A DNA stretch of 64,000 nucleotides from Hymenobacter edaphi (lineage in GTDB: Bacteria; Bacteroidota; Bacteroidia; Cytophagales; Hymenobacteraceae), in NCBI RefSeq assembly GCF_003258365.1, contig NZ_QHKM01000003.1, forward strand, positions 124,001-188,000, given 5' to 3'. Below the pieces are notes generated by a model. It saw nothing but the letters and a program-made list of their open reading frames with translations. It ran no database searches and was not told where the DNA came from. Within the stretch, counting starts at the first letter, position 1. Each line of letters starts with the position of its first letter. Below, piece by piece: positions 46,369 through 56,785 of the stretch. A program made the position numbers and the translations under genes.

Positions 46369-49300
46369 ATGGCGTTTGCAAAAACGAAGAAGCTGGTTCA
46401 AGACTTCTCGAAAGTCACCATCTCGCTCGCCTCTCCGGAAGCCATTCTGGAGCGCTCGAACGGGGAAGTGGTGAAGCCCGAGACGATCAACTACCGCACG
46501 TACAAGCCCGAAATGGGCGGCTTGTTCTGCGAGCGGATCTTCGGACCGGTAAAAGACTGGGAGTGCCACTGCGGCAAATACAAGCGCATTCGCTACAAGG
46601 GCATCATCTGCGACCGTTGCGGCGTGGAGGTGACCGAGAAGAAGGTGCGCCGTGAGCGGATGGGCCACATCGAACTGGTGGTACCCGTTGCGCACATCTG
46701 GTACTTCAAGTCGCTGCCCAACAAGATTGGTTACCTGCTGGGCCTGCCCACCAAGAAGCTCGACCAGATCATCTATTACGAGCGTTACGTGGTAGTGCAG
46801 CCGGGCTTGCTGGAGGCCGACGGCGTACAGCAGTTCGACTTCCTGACGGAAGACGAATACCTGGACATCATCGACAAGCTCCCCCGCGAGAACCAGATGC
46901 TGCCCAACGAGGACCCGCAGAAGTTCATTGCCAAGATGGGGGCCGAAGCGCTGCAAATGCTGCTCGAGCGCCTGAACCTGGACGAGCTGAGCTACTCCCT
47001 GCGTGACTCCGCCGCCCACGAAACCTCGCAGCAGCGTAAGGCGGAAGCCTTGAAGCGTCTGCGCGTGGTGGAAGCATTCCGCGAAGCCAACGGCCGCATC
47101 GAGAACCGCCCCGAGTGGATGGTGATTCGCATGGTGCCGGTGATTCCGCCGGAGCTGCGTCCCCTCGTGCCCCTGGACGGTGGCCGTTTCGCCACCTCCG
47201 ACCTGAACGACCTGTACCGTCGCGTTATCATCCGCAACAACCGCCTCAAGCGCCTGATCGAAATCAAGGCCCCGGAGGTGATTCTGCGCAACGAGAAGCG
47301 CATGCTGCAGGAAGCTGTCGACTCCCTGTTCGACAACTCGCGCAAGGTGAATGCCGTGCGCGCCGAAGGCAACCGTGCCCTGAAGTCGCTGTCCGATATG
47401 CTGAAAGGCAAGCAGGGCCGCTTCCGTCAGAACCTGCTCGGTAAGCGCGTCGACTACTCGGGCCGTTCGGTTATCGTGGTAGGCCCCGAGCTGAAGCTGC
47501 ACGAGTGCGGTCTGCCCAAGAACATGGCGGCCGAGCTGTTCAAGCCGTTCATCATCCGCAAGCTCATCGAGCGCGGCATCGTGAAGACGGTGAAGTCGGC
47601 CAAGAAAATCGTGGACCGCAAGGACGCCGTGGTGTGGGACATCCTGGAGAACGTGCTGAAAGGCCACCCGGTGCTCCTGAACCGTGCTCCTACGCTGCAC
47701 CGCTTGGGTATCCAGGCGTTCCAGCCGCGTCTGATCGAGGGCAAAGCTATCCAGCTGCACCCGCTGGTGTGTACCGCCTTCAACGCTGACTTTGACGGTG
47801 ACCAGATGGCTGTGCACGTGCCCCTCGGGCCGGCCGCCGTGCTGGAAGCCTCGATGCTCATGCTGGCCTCGCACAACATCCTGAACCCGGCCAACGGCGC
47901 CCCGATTGCGGTACCGTCGCAGGACATGGTTCTGGGCCTGTACTACGTGACCAAGGGCAAGCGCACCACCGAAGAGGAAGTAGTGCAGGGCGAAGGCCGG
48001 GCGTTCTACTCCGCTGAAGAGGTTGTTATTGCCATCAACGAAGGTCAGCTCTCCAAGCACGCCTACATCAAGGTGCGCACGAAAATCCGCGACGAGGAAG
48101 ACAACCTGGTGACGAAGGTGATTGAGACCGTGGCTGGCCGCGTGCTCTTCAACCTGCACGTGCCGGAGGAAGTCGGCTTCGTGGACGAGCTGCTGACCAA
48201 GAAGAAGCTGCAGCAGATCATCTCGCTGGTGTTCAAGCGGACGGGCATGGCCCGCACGGCGCAGTTCCTCGACGACATCAAGACGCTGGGCTTCCAGTCG
48301 GCTTACAAAGGTGGTCTGTCGATGGGTCTGGGCGACATCAACATCCCGAAAGAGAAGGATGAGCTGATTCTGCAGGCCCAAAACGACGTGAAGGCGGTAA
48401 CTCAGAACTACCAGATGGGTCTGATTACCGACAACGAGCGTTACAACCAGGTTATCGACATCTGGACGCGTATCAACAACCAGATTACGGAGACCCTCAT
48501 GTCCCGCTTGGAGAAGGAGAAGCAAGGCTTCAACTCCATCTACATGATGATGCACTCCGGTGCCCGTGGTTCGCGCGAGCAGATCCGTCAGCTCGGCGGG
48601 ATGCGGGGTCTGATGGCCAAGCCGCAGAAGTCGCTGCAGGGTTCGGTGGGCGAGATTATCGAAAACCCGATTCTGTCTAACTTCAAAGAAGGCCTGGACG
48701 TAATCGAGTACTTCATTTCGACGCACGGTGCCCGTAAGGGTCTGGCCGACACCGCGCTGAAAACGGCTGACGCCGGCTACCTGACCCGCCGTCTGGTGGA
48801 CGTGTCGCAGGACGTTATCGTGAACGACGTCGACTGCGGTACCCTCCGCGGCATCGAAACCTTCGCCCTGAAGGACAACGAGGACATCGTGGAGCCGCTG
48901 GCCGAGCGTATCCTGGGCCGCGTGGCGGTGCACGATATCGTGGACCCGCTGACGGACGAGGTAATCCTGCCGGCCGGCGAAGAAATCACCGAGGAAATCA
49001 CGCGCCGCATCGACAACACCAGCATCGAATCGGTGGAAATCCGCTCGGTACTGACCTGCGAAGCCAAGCGTGGTATCTGCGGCAAGTGCTACGGCCGTAA
49101 CCTGTCGTCGGGCCGCATGGTCCAGAAAGGTGAGGCTGTCGGCGTAATTGCTGCCCAGTCCATCGGTGAGCCGGGCACCCAGCTCACGCTGCGTACCTTC
49201 CACGTAGGTGGTACGGCCTCGAACATTGCCGTGGAAGCCAACATCCGCGCCAAGTTCGCCGGCGTCATCGAGTTTGAAGACGTGCGCACCGTGGATTCGG

Positions 49301-50715
49301 TGAATGCCGAAGGCGAACCGGTGAAAGTGGTGATGGGCCGCTCGGGCGAAGTACGTATCGTGGAGAAAGGCACCGGTAAGGTGTACATCTCGAACCACGT
49401 GCCGTACGGCTCGTTCCTGCTCGTCGACGAAGGGCAAGAGGTAGAGAAGGGCCAGGAGCTCAACAACTGGGACCCGTACAACGCCGTTATTCTGGCCGAA
49501 TTCGATGGTACCATCGTCTACGAGGGTATCAAAGAAGGCATCACCTACCGCGAGGAGTCGGACGAACAGACCGGCTACCGCGAGAAAGTGTTTATCGAAT
49601 CCAAGGACAAAACCATGGCTCCGGCCATTATGGTGAAGGCCGGACGTTCGGGCGGCGACGAAAACCAGAAGGCGTACAACATCCCCGTAGGCTCGCACAT
49701 CAACGTGGAGAACGGCGAGAAAATCAAGGCCGGTCACATCCTGGCCAAGATTCCGCGCGCCGTGGGCAAAACCCGCGACATTACGGGTGGTCTGCCCCGC
49801 GTAACCGAGCTGTTCGAGGCCCGCAACCCGTCGAACCCGGCGGTGGTGTCGGAAATCGACGGCGTGGTAACCTATGGAACGGTGAAGCGTGGTAACCGTG
49901 AAATCTTCGTGGAGTCGAAAGACGGCGTGAAGAAAAAATACATGGTGCCGCTGTCCAAGCACATTCTGGTGCAGGACAACGACTTCATCCGTGCCGGCTC
50001 GCCGCTGTCGGATGGCGCCATTACGCCGAACGACATCCTGAGCATTCAGGGCCCGGGTGCCGTGCAGGAGTACCTCGTGAACGAGATTCAGGAAGTGTAC
50101 CGCTTGCAGGGCGTGAAAATCAACGATAAGCACATCGAGGTGGTCGTCCGCCAGATGATGCAGAAGGTGATTATCATGGACCCGGGCGACACCTCGTTCC
50201 TGGAGCACCAGTCGGTCGACAAGGTGACGTTCATGGAAGAAAACGACTCCATCATCGACATGAAAGTCGTGACGGAGGAAGGGGATTCTTCCATCCTGAA
50301 GCGTGGTCAGATCGTGACGGCCCGCAAGCTGCGCGACGAGAATTCCTCGCTGCGTCGCCGCGACCTGAAACTGGTGGAAGTGCGCGACGCTTCGCCGGCC
50401 GTTTCGCGTCCGACGCTGCAGGGCATCACGCAAGCCTCGCTGGGTACGCAGTCGTTCATCTCGGCCGCTTCGTTCCAGGAGACGACCAAGGTGCTGTCGG
50501 AAGCTGCCATCCGTGGCAAAGCCGACGAACTGCTGGGCCTGAAGGAAAACGTTATCGTGGGTCACCTCATTCCGGCCGGTACCGGTCTGCGCGAGTACAC
50601 GCGCATTCAGGTCGGCTCGACGGAGGATCCGGAACCGGCACCCGCCGCTCCGGCCGCCCCGGAAACGCGCCCCGCCCGCGCCAGCCGCAGCAAGCGCGAA
50701 GTATCGGCGGACTAG
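46369..50715 (+). CDS. rpoC: RNA polymerase subunit beta'
   Basis: RpoC, 1448 residues. N-terminal zinc-binding region ([26 protein letters not shown]), the catalytic site [16 protein letters not shown] (three Asp that hold magnesium), and the second zinc site ([16 protein letters not shown]). [24 protein letters not shown] is the usual Bacteroidota start. The C-terminal about 30 residues ([28 protein letters not shown]) are an Ala/Pro/Arg-rich tail not needed for the core. Strong terminator follows. Confidence 0.99.
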   Translation: MAFAKTKKLVQDFSKVTISLASPEAILERSNGEVVKPETINYRTYKPEMGGLFCERIFGPVKDWECHCGKYKRIRYKGIICDRCGVEVTEKKVRRERMGHIELVVPVAHIWYFKSLPNKIGYLLGLPTKKLDQIIYYERYVVVQPGLLEADGVQQFDFLTEDEYLDIIDKLPRENQMLPNEDPQKFIAKMGAEALQMLLERLNLDELSYSLRDSAAHETSQQRKAEALKRLRVVEAFREANGRIENRPEWMVIRMVPVIPPELRPLVPLDGGRFATSDLNDLYRRVIIRNNRLKRLIEIKAPEVILRNEKRMLQEAVDSLFDNSRKVNAVRAEGNRALKSLSDMLKGKQGRFRQNLLGKRVDYSGRSVIVVGPELKLHECGLPKNMAAELFKPFIIRKLIERGIVKTVKSAKKIVDRKDAVVWDILENVLKGHPVLLNRAPTLHRLGIQAFQPRLIEGKAIQLHPLVCTAFNADFDGDQMAVHVPLGPAAVLEASMLMLASHNILNPANGAPIAVPSQDMVLGLYYVTKGKRTTEEEVVQGEGRAFYSAEEVVIAINEGQLSKHAYIKVRTKIRDEEDNLVTKVIETVAGRVLFNLHVPEEVGFVDELLTKKKLQQIISLVFKRTGMARTAQFLDDIKTLGFQSAYKGGLSMGLGDINIPKEKDELILQAQNDVKAVTQNYQMGLITDNERYNQVIDIWTRINNQITETLMSRLEKEKQGFNSIYMMMHSGARGSREQIRQLGGMRGLMAKPQKSLQGSVGEIIENPILSNFKEGLDVIEYFISTHGARKGLADTALKTADAGYLTRRLVDVSQDVIVNDVDCGTLRGIETFALKDNEDIVEPLAERILGRVAVHDIVDPLTDEVILPAGEEITEEITRRIDNTSIESVEIRSVLTCEAKRGICGKCYGRNLSSGRMVQKGEAVGVIAAQSIGEPGTQLTLRTFHVGGTASNIAVEANIRAKFAGVIEFEDVRTVDSVNAEGEPVKVVMGRSGEVRIVEKGTGKVYISNHVPYGSFLLVDEGQEVEKGQELNNWDPYNAVILAEFDGTIVYEGIKEGITYREESDEQTGYREKVFIESKDKTMAPAIMVKAGRSGGDENQKAYNIPVGSHINVENGEKIKAGHILAKIPRAVGKTRDITGGLPRVTELFEARNPSNPAVVSEIDGVVTYGTVKRGNREIFVESKDGVKKKYMVPLSKHILVQDNDFIRAGSPLSDGAITPNDILSIQGPGAVQEYLVNEIQEVYRLQGVKINDKHIEVVVRQMMQKVIIMDPGDTSFLEHQSVDKVTFMEENDSIIDMKVVTEEGDSSILKRGQIVTARKLRDENSSLRRRDLKLVEVRDASPAVSRPTLQGITQASLGTQSFISAASFQETTKVLSEAAIRGKADELLGLKENVIVGHLIPAGTGLREYTRIQVGSTEDPEPAPAAPAAPETRPARASRSKREVSAD

Positions 50716-50746
50716 TCCGTCGGCCGCTTCGGCTGATTAAGTAAGG

Positions 50747-50785
50747 AAGCCCGCCGGAAGCAATTCCGGCGGGCTTTTCTTTTTA
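50747..50785 (+). terminator. Terminator of rpoC
   Basis: A 13-bp stem AAGCCCGCCGGAA/TTCCGGCGGGCTT, loop GCAA, followed by TTCTTTTT. 32 bases after the stop. Confidence 0.92.
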
Positions 50786-50803
50786 GGGGGTTACTTTTGA
50801 TTT

Positions 50804-51286
50804 ATGAAGCTTGCCGCTATACTTATCGGATTAGTGACTTCAACCAGTTGTTCCATGCAGAAAGATGATGCCGCCCAGCTGACGGATACAAGGGAATCCA
50901 AATATCAGATTGGACAAGTTTGGCAGTACAAAACCCGGCCAGCGGAGCCGAAGTCCACGCTCACTATTTTCAAAGTGGAACAATCACCCAAGGATGGCGT
51001 CATCGTCCATGTCAGCATTGATGGTCTGCAGATGGCAAATCCGCAAAATCTCTCCGGCGCCAGCAATTCTATTGGGCACATGCCATTCGCTGAGGCTGCT
51101 ATTGATTCCAGCGTGACAGCATTGCTGAAGAGCAATCAAGTCGTGACTGCTGACTTTATGGACGGCTACAACTATTGGCGCGAGGCCTTTTTAGCCGGTA
51201 AAGGCGGTATCTTTTCCGTTCCAGTGAAGGAAGCAGTAGCGTACTCGGAAGAAACTGTAACTACGGGCAAGCGCACCGCAGAATAA
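50804..51286 (+). CDS. Lipoprotein-like protein, function unknown
   Basis: A 160-residue protein, ATG at 50804. The N-terminus MKLAAILIGLVTSTSC has a hydrophobic run and a Cys at about residue 16 in an STSC context, a plausible lipobox. The mature part (QLTDTRESKYQIGQVWQYKTRPAEPKSTLTIFKVEQSPKDGVIVHVSIDGL) looks beta-rich. Base composition is visibly less GC-rich than its neighbours, which may mean recent arrival. No family recognised. It sits between the rpoC terminator and the DUF3467 gene. Confidence 0.62.
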   Translation: MKLAAILIGLVTSTSCSMQKDDAAQLTDTRESKYQIGQVWQYKTRPAEPKSTLTIFKVEQSPKDGVIVHVSIDGLQMANPQNLSGASNSIGHMPFAEAAIDSSVTALLKSNQVVTADFMDGYNYWREAFLAGKGGIFSVPVKEAVAYSEETVTTGKRTAE

Positions 51287-51332
51287 ATAACACGGTGGAA
51301 TACAACCTTTCCGCCCATTCATAGACGACCAC

Positions 51333-51662
51333 ATGGCCCAACAACCACCCGTTCCCGGACCCGAAGAACAACAAATCAACATCGAGCTGTCGGAAGACGT
51401 AGCCGAGGGCGAATACGCCAACCTGGCCATGATTGCGCATTCCAGCAGCGAATTCGTCATCGATTTTATCCGCCTAATGCCCGGCCTGCCCAAAGCCAAG
51501 GTGAAAGCCCGGGTGGTCATCACGCCGGAGCACGCCAAGCGGCTGCTGGCGGCGCTGCAGGACAACCTGGACCGCTACGAGCGGAGCTTTGGCCCGGTGA
51601 AAACGCAGACGGAAATGACCAGCTTCCCGATGAACTTCAGCGGGACGATGGGGGAGGCATAA
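51333..51662 (+). CDS. DUF3467-family protein
   Basis: A 109-residue protein matching DUF3467: EEQQINIELSEDVAEGEYANLAMIAHSSSEFVIDFIRLMPGLPKAKVKARVVITPEHAKRLLAALQDNLDRYERSFG. In Bacteroidota and some other bacteria this gene is often next to rpoC, as here. Function unknown. Strong purifying pattern and good codon use make it a real gene. Confidence 0.9.
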   Translation: MAQQPPVPGPEEQQINIELSEDVAEGEYANLAMIAHSSSEFVIDFIRLMPGLPKAKVKARVVITPEHAKRLLAALQDNLDRYERSFGPVKTQTEMTSFPMNFSGTMGEA

Positions 51663-51731
51663 TCCGCGTCATTGTCGACGACAACCTTCAGGAGCTGCGG
51701 CGTTGTCCGCGGCTCTTGCTATTTTCAGCCA

Positions 51732-52472
51732 ATGGCCCTCGACCGTTTCTCCTCCCACGCCGCCCAGTACGCCCAGTTCCGTATCAGTTACCCGCCGGCG
51801 CTGTACGAGTTCCTGCTGTCCATCACGCCCGGCCGCACGGCTGCCTGGGACTGTGGCACCGGCAACGGCCAGGTAGCTGCCGACCTGGCCCCGCACTTCG
51901 GCCGGGTGGAAGCTACCGACATCAGCGAGAAGCAACTGACGCAGGCAGTAGAGCAGCCCAATATCCATTACCACGTCAGCGGGGCCGAGCACACGCCGTT
52001 TGCCGCCGATACCTTCGACCTCGTGACCGTGGCGCAGGCCCTGCACTGGTTCGATGCGGCGGCCTTTCACCAGGAAGCCGCGCGGGTAGCCAAGCCCGGT
52101 GCCACTATTGCCGAGTGGGGTTATGGTCTGGTGAAAGTCAACGCGCAGATTGACCCGCTGATTCAGCATTTCTACACCGATATCGTCGGGCCGTACTGGG
52201 ACGAGAACCGCCGGCACATCGACGACGAGTTTGCCCGCATTCCGTTTCCTTTCGCTGAGGCGCAGCACCGACGCTTCGAGGAGCGGCAGCATTGGGATGC
52301 CGAACGGTTTCTGCGTTACTTGCAGACGTGGAGCAGCGTGCAACACTACCAGCAGGCAGTAGGGGAGGAGCCGCTGCGGCAGATTGAGCAGCCGCTGCGG
52401 GAGCTATGGGGCGCAGAAAAGCGCGAAGTCTGCTTCCCGATATTCCTGCGGACCGGCAAAATCAGTAAGTAG
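51732..52472 (+). CDS. Class I SAM-dependent methyltransferase
   Basis: A 246-residue methyltransferase; the ATG at 51732 opens on MALDRFSSHAAQYAQFRISYPPALYEFL, the usual start for this small family; the ATG at 51672 adds 20 odd residues. Motif I AWDCGTGNGQVAADLAPHF, motif post-I VEATDISEKQLTQA, then ADTFDLVTVAQALHWFD, as in UbiE-like and related enzymes. The substrate cannot be told. Stand-alone gene, with no clear partner. Confidence 0.9.
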   Translation: MALDRFSSHAAQYAQFRISYPPALYEFLLSITPGRTAAWDCGTGNGQVAADLAPHFGRVEATDISEKQLTQAVEQPNIHYHVSGAEHTPFAADTFDLVTVAQALHWFDAAAFHQEAARVAKPGATIAEWGYGLVKVNAQIDPLIQHFYTDIVGPYWDENRRHIDDEFARIPFPFAEAQHRRFEERQHWDAERFLRYLQTWSSVQHYQQAVGEEPLRQIEQPLRELWGAEKREVCFPIFLRTGKISK

Positions 52473-52525
52473 TAAACTACGCTACGGAATGCCGTTATTG
52501 GTAAATAAGCTTACGAATCACGCAA

Positions 52526-52819
52526 ATGTGCTTGGTAGAACTGGGCTTTGAGTACCGCATCATCTGCACGTTGACCATCGAGCAGGCCAACAGCATCCTC
52601 GCCAAAGCCCCCAACCTCGACCATTGCGACGAATTAGGGCGGCATGAGTACCGCGGTTCCGGCAGCTTAACCGGTATGCCCGATGCGGAGCTGCAGCGCG
52701 CCGAGTACGGCCTCTACTTCTGCGACTACAGCCGCAGCCGCACCAGCCTGGAGGTACTGGGCTACGTTCTCAGCCGCTGCGCCGACCTGGGGCCGGTGAC
52801 GCTGCAGGCAGCGGATTAG
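52526..52819 (+). CDS. Small protein, function unknown
   Basis: A 97-residue soluble protein, ATG at 52526. MCLVELGFEYRIICTLTIEQANSILAKAPNLDHCDELGRHEYRG... ends with VLGYVLSRCADLGPVTLQAAD. Alternating sheet and helix, three cysteines in the second half. No family recognised. A terminator follows, so it may be a single-gene unit. Confidence 0.55.
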   Translation: MCLVELGFEYRIICTLTIEQANSILAKAPNLDHCDELGRHEYRGSGSLTGMPDAELQRAEYGLYFCDYSRSRTSLEVLGYVLSRCADLGPVTLQAAD

Positions 52820-52847
52820 CGCTGATTTCGACTTGTTCCGCTTCCCG

Positions 52848-52876
52848 AAAGCCCGCTCGATTCCGAGCGGGCTTTT
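52848..52876 (+). terminator. Rho-independent terminator
   Basis: AAAGCCCGCTCG/CGAGCGGGCTTT with a 4-base loop followed by T-rich sequence. It ends transcripts before the str-type operon. Confidence 0.85.
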
Positions 52877-52963
52877 ACCATTCTATAAGGTCGGCCGCCC
52901 TACTACCGCCAAACCCACTGATACTGAGCCTGCCGGCCTCTTCAGGTTAAGTTATAATACCCG

Positions 52964-52995
52964 TTTGCTATTGTAAATCAGAGTATCTACCTTTG
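52964..52995 (+). promoter_or_regulatory. Promoter of rpsL-rpsG-fusA-rpsJ
   Basis: TTTG (52964-52967), 20 bases, TACCTTTG (52988-52995): exact -33 and -7 boxes of Bacteroidota. rpsL starts 50 bases further. Confidence 0.8.
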
Positions 52996-53044
52996 CAAGC
53001 CTAATTTTTTGGGAGAAGACCCTCCCGGACAAAACGCTCAATAG

Positions 53045-53473
53045 ATGCCAACCATCAACCAATTAGTGCGCAAAGGCCGCGAGAAGCTGACGACGAAATC
53101 CAAGTCGCCGGCCCTCGATTCGTGCCCGCAGCGCCGTGGTGTGTGCACCCGCGTGTACACCACCACGCCCAAGAAGCCGAACTCGGCCATGCGTAAAGTA
53201 GCTCGCGTGCGTCTGACCAACGGCAAAGAAGTTAACGCCTACATCCCGGGCGAAGGCCACAACCTGCAGGAGCACAGCATCGTGCTGATCCGCGGTGGTC
53301 GTGTGAAAGACCTTCCCGGCGTGCGTTACCACATCATCCGTGGCGCTCTGGACACCGCCGGCGTAAACGGCCGTCTGCAGCGCCGCTCGAAGTACGGTGC
53401 CAAGCGTCCGAAGCCCGGTCAACCGGCTGCAGCAGCTGGCAAAGGTGGCAAACCCGCAGGCAAGAAGAAATAG
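53045..53473 (+). CDS. rpsL: 30S ribosomal protein S12
   Basis: S12, 142 residues, sits at the decoding centre. [71 protein letters not shown]; the streptomycin-related lysine of TPKKPNSA is present. The C-terminal about 20 residues ([19 protein letters not shown]) are an Ala/Gly/Lys tail beyond the usual length. First gene of the str-type operon. Confidence 0.98.
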   Translation: MPTINQLVRKGREKLTTKSKSPALDSCPQRRGVCTRVYTTTPKKPNSAMRKVARVRLTNGKEVNAYIPGEGHNLQEHSIVLIRGGRVKDLPGVRYHIIRGALDTAGVNGRLQRRSKYGAKRPKPGQPAAAAGKGGKPAGKKK

Positions 53474-53582
53474 TAATCAGGCAGTTGGGGCCTGAACGTT
53501 GACCACGGGTCTGAGTAATGCGCCGCAAAGCGCGTGAAGCTAGGTCACGAACTACCCCAGTCCCCACGACTCCTCATATACC

Positions 53583-54050
53583 ATGAGAAAAGCAAAACCG
53601 AAGAAGCGTATCCTCCTGCCGGACCCCAAGTTCGGCGAGACGCTGGTAACCCGTTTCGTTAACTACCTGATGTACGACGGCAAGAAGAGCCTGGCGTACG
53701 GCATCTTCTACGATGCCCTGGAGCAGGTAGAATCGCGCACCAAGGAAAACGGCCTCGAGCAGTGGCGCAAAGCCCTGAACAACGTGATGCCGACCGTGGA
53801 AGTAAAGAGCCGCCGCGTAGGCGGTGCTACCTTCCAGGTGCCCACCGAAGTTCGCCCCGACCGTCGTATTGCCGTTGGCTCGAAGTGGCTGATTCAGTAC
53901 TCGCGTCGCCGCGGTGAGAAGACGATGAAAGACAAGCTGGCCGGCGAGATTATCGCCGCCGCCAAAGGTGAAGGTGCCGCCGTCAAGAAGAAGGACGACA
54001 CCCACCGGATGGCCGAAGCCAACAAGGCCTTCTCGCACTTCCGCTTCTAA
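53583..54050 (+). CDS. rpsG: 30S ribosomal protein S7
   Basis: S7, 155 residues, an assembly-starting head protein. [95 protein letters not shown]. Normal length. 109 bases after rpsL and about 100 bases before fusA, with a structured gap in between. Confidence 0.98.
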   Translation: MRKAKPKKRILLPDPKFGETLVTRFVNYLMYDGKKSLAYGIFYDALEQVESRTKENGLEQWRKALNNVMPTVEVKSRRVGGATFQVPTEVRPDRRIAVGSKWLIQYSRRRGEKTMKDKLAGEIIAAAKGEGAAVKKKDDTHRMAEANKAFSHFRF

Positions 54051-54067
54051 CCATAGGAATTTGGGTG

Positions 54068-54128
54068 CTTGGGGACTTTCGGGCGGGAATTGTTGTTAAG
54101 TCGCAATTCTCATCCTAGAGTCCCCAAG
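54068..54128 (+). promoter_or_regulatory. Nested inverted repeats in the rpsG-fusA gap
   Basis: CTTGGGGACT (54068-54077) and AGTCCCCAAG (54119-54128) form a 10-bp outer stem, and GAATTG/CAATTC an inner 6-bp stem. In RNA this would be a large stem loop just before fusA. In E. coli, S7 binds between rpsL and rpsG; a comparable role here is only a guess. Confidence 0.55.
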
Positions 54129-54149
54129 TTCCTAAGACCCCATACTGAC

Positions 54150-56288
54150 ATGGCCGTCAACGAAAACCTGAAGTACCTCCGCAACATTGGGATTATGGCG
54201 CACATCGACGCCGGTAAGACCACGACCTCGGAGCGCATTCTTTACTACACGGGCAAGACCCACAAAATCGGGGAAGTGCACGAAGGTGCCGCCACGATGG
54301 ACTGGATGGAGCAGGAGCAGGAGCGTGGTATCACCATCACCTCGGCCGCTACCACCACGTTCTGGAACTACCCGACCAACGAGCAAGGTGACCCGACTCC
54401 GGACACCAAGCAGTACAAAATCAACCTGATTGACACCCCCGGCCACGTTGACTTCACCGTTGAAGTTGAACGTTCGCTGCGCGTGCTCGACGGTGCCGTT
54501 GCTCTGTTTTGCGCCGTATCGGGCGTAGAGCCGCAGTCGGAAACCGTATGGCGTCAGGCCGACAAATACAAAGTGCCGCGCATCTGCTTCGTCAACAAGA
54601 TGGACCGCGCCGGTGCTGACTTCTTCAAAGCCGTAACCGAAATCAAGGACAAGCTCGGTGCTAACCCCGTGCCCCTGCAGATTCCGATTGGCGCTGAAGA
54701 CACCTTCAAAGGCGTAGTGGACCTGCTCACCGGCAAAGCCATCGTGTGGGACGACGCTACCCAAGGCAAATCGTACCACGAAATCCCGGTTCCCGAGGAT
54801 CTGGTGGAAACGGTAGCCGAGTGGCGCCAGAAGCTGGTGGAAAGCGTTGCCGAGTACGACGACGCTCTGCTGGAGAAATTCTTCGAAGATCCGGACAGCA
54901 TCACCCGCGAGGAAATGATGAAGGTAATCCGCCAGGCGGTTATCGACATGAAGTTCTCGCCCGTAATGTGCGGCTCGGCCTTTAAAAACAAGGGTGTTCA
55001 GTCGATGCTGGATGGCGTAATGGCCTACCTGCCCTCGCCGCTCGATATGCCCGCCATCATCGGTACCAACCCCGACACCGGCGAGGAAGTAGAGCGTCAC
55101 CCCGACAACTCGGAGCCCTTCACCGCCCTGGCGTTCAAGATTGCCACCGACCCCTTCGTGGGCCGTCTGTGCTTCTTCCGCTGCTACTCGGGTCAGCTCG
55201 ATGCCGGTTCGTACGTGTTCAACAACCGGACGGGCAAGAAGGAGCGCATCTCGCGTCTGATGCAGATGCACTCCAACAAGCAGAACCCCATCGACAAAAT
55301 CCAGGCTGGTGACATTGCCGCCGGTGTGGGTTTCAAAGACATCAAGACCGGTGACACCCTGACGGAAGAGAAAGACCGTCTGGTGCTCGAGTCCATGTCG
55401 TTCCCCGAGCCCGTAATCGGCTACGCCATCGAGCCCAAGACTCAGGCTGACGTTGATAAGATGGGTATGGCCATTGCCAAACTCGTGGAAGAAGACCCCA
55501 CCCTCACGGTATTCACCGACCAGGAGACTGGCCAGACGGTACTGCGCGGCATGGGTGAGCTTCACCTGGAAATCATCATCGACCGCATGCGCCGGGAGTT
55601 CAAGGTTGAAATCAACCAAGGTGCTCCGCAGGTAGCCTACAAAGAGATGATTACCAAGAAAATCGAGCACCGCGAAGTCTACAAGAAGCAGACGGGTGGT
55701 CGTGGTAAATTCGCTCACGTTGAATTCGAAATCGGTCCGAAAGAAACCGAGCCGGAGAAACCCGGTCTGGAATTCGTCAACGGCATCACCGGCGGCGTTA
55801 TCCCGAAAGAATTCATTGCTCCGCTGCAGAAAGGCTTCGAAGAAGCCATGAAGCACGGCGTACTGGCGGGCTTCCCGATGGACTCGATGCGCGTGCGGAT
55901 CTACCACGGTTCGTACCACGACGTTGACTCGGACGCCCTGTCGTTCGAAATGGCAGCTCGTCTCGGCTACAAAGAGGCAGCCCCGCGTTGCGCTCCGAAG
56001 CTGCTCGAGCCCATCATGGCTGTAGAAGTAGTGTCGCCGGACGAGTACACGGGCCCGGTAACGGGTGACCTGAACCGTCGTCGTGGCATCATGAAAGGCA
56101 TGGACACCAAGGCTGGCGCTCAGGTTATCAAGGCTGACGTTCCGCTGTCGGAGCTGTTCGGCTACGTGACCGATCTGCGCACCATCTCCTCGGGCCGCGC
56201 TTCGGCTTCGCTGACCTTCTCGCACTACGAGCAGGTGCCGCAGAACCTCGCCGAAGGCATCATCGCCAAAGTAAAAGGCGGTAAATAA
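54150..56288 (+). CDS. fusA: Elongation factor G
   Basis: EF-G, 712 residues, translocation GTPase. ATG at 54150 gives [35 protein letters not shown]; the longer in-frame start at 54069 lies in the inverted repeat and is rejected. Switch and GTPase motifs: [38 protein letters not shown]; later domains up to [26 protein letters not shown]. Length and order normal. Confidence 0.98.
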   Translation: MAVNENLKYLRNIGIMAHIDAGKTTTSERILYYTGKTHKIGEVHEGAATMDWMEQEQERGITITSAATTTFWNYPTNEQGDPTPDTKQYKINLIDTPGHVDFTVEVERSLRVLDGAVALFCAVSGVEPQSETVWRQADKYKVPRICFVNKMDRAGADFFKAVTEIKDKLGANPVPLQIPIGAEDTFKGVVDLLTGKAIVWDDATQGKSYHEIPVPEDLVETVAEWRQKLVESVAEYDDALLEKFFEDPDSITREEMMKVIRQAVIDMKFSPVMCGSAFKNKGVQSMLDGVMAYLPSPLDMPAIIGTNPDTGEEVERHPDNSEPFTALAFKIATDPFVGRLCFFRCYSGQLDAGSYVFNNRTGKKERISRLMQMHSNKQNPIDKIQAGDIAAGVGFKDIKTGDTLTEEKDRLVLESMSFPEPVIGYAIEPKTQADVDKMGMAIAKLVEEDPTLTVFTDQETGQTVLRGMGELHLEIIIDRMRREFKVEINQGAPQVAYKEMITKKIEHREVYKKQTGGRGKFAHVEFEIGPKETEPEKPGLEFVNGITGGVIPKEFIAPLQKGFEEAMKHGVLAGFPMDSMRVRIYHGSYHDVDSDALSFEMAARLGYKEAAPRCAPKLLEPIMAVEVVSPDEYTGPVTGDLNRRRGIMKGMDTKAGAQVIKADVPLSELFGYVTDLRTISSGRASASLTFSHYEQVPQNLAEGIIAKVKGGK

Positions 56289-56312
56289 TCATTGCTTTCA
56301 CAAGCTGACCTC

Positions 56313-56618
56313 ATGAACCAGAAAATTCGTATCAAACTGAAGTCTTACGATCATAACCTCGTCGACAAGTCGTCGGAGAAGATCGTAAAGGCGGTGAAAG
56401 CAACGGGTGCCATCGTGAGCGGCCCGATTCCTTTGCCGACGGTAAAAGAAAAGTTCACCGTGCTCCGTTCGCCCCACGTGAACAAGAAGTCGCGTGAGCA
56501 ATTCCAGCTCTGCACCTACAAGCGCCTGGTGGACATCTTCTCGACCTCGTCGAAAACGGTGGACGCTCTGATGAAGCTCGAACTGCCGAGCGGCGTTGAC
56601 GTAGAAATCAAAGTCTGA
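56313..56618 (+). CDS. rpsJ: 30S ribosomal protein S10
   Basis: S10 (NusE), 101 residues; ATG at 56313 leads to [75 protein letters not shown]. It sits 24 bases after fusA and ends the transcript at a strong terminator, instead of running on into rplC as in most bacteria. Confidence 0.98.
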   Translation: MNQKIRIKLKSYDHNLVDKSSEKIVKAVKATGAIVSGPIPLPTVKEKFTVLRSPHVNKKSREQFQLCTYKRLVDIFSTSSKTVDALMKLELPSGVDVEIKV

Positions 56619-56634
56619 GCCTAACGGCTCCGCA

Positions 56635-56671
56635 AAAAAGCCCCGCTGGCCTCGGCCGGTGGGGCTTTTTG
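56635..56671 (+). terminator. Terminator after rpsJ
   Basis: AAAAAGCCCCGCTGG/CCGGTGGGGCTTTTT stem (with one G-T pair), followed by TTTTTGTTTG. It separates rpsJ from the following membrane protein gene. Confidence 0.92.
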
Positions 56672-56785
56672 TTTGCAACCATTCCCCTCCTCCGCTGCTC
56701 TGCGTAGAAGGGGAGCAACGCCGTGCCCGGCAAGGCTGGCACGAAATCGGTAACTTGCGTTTCGCCCAAGCGTGCAGCTGTGGGT

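Noticed and set aside
46354-50565. A 1403-residue open frame on the minus strand opposite rpoC
   Set aside because: It is the antisense shadow of a highly biased GC-rich gene; it has no protein-like composition, and rpoC is certain. The same applies to minus-strand frames opposite uvrB (2328-4097), rpoB (44141-45952) and fusA (54132-56225).
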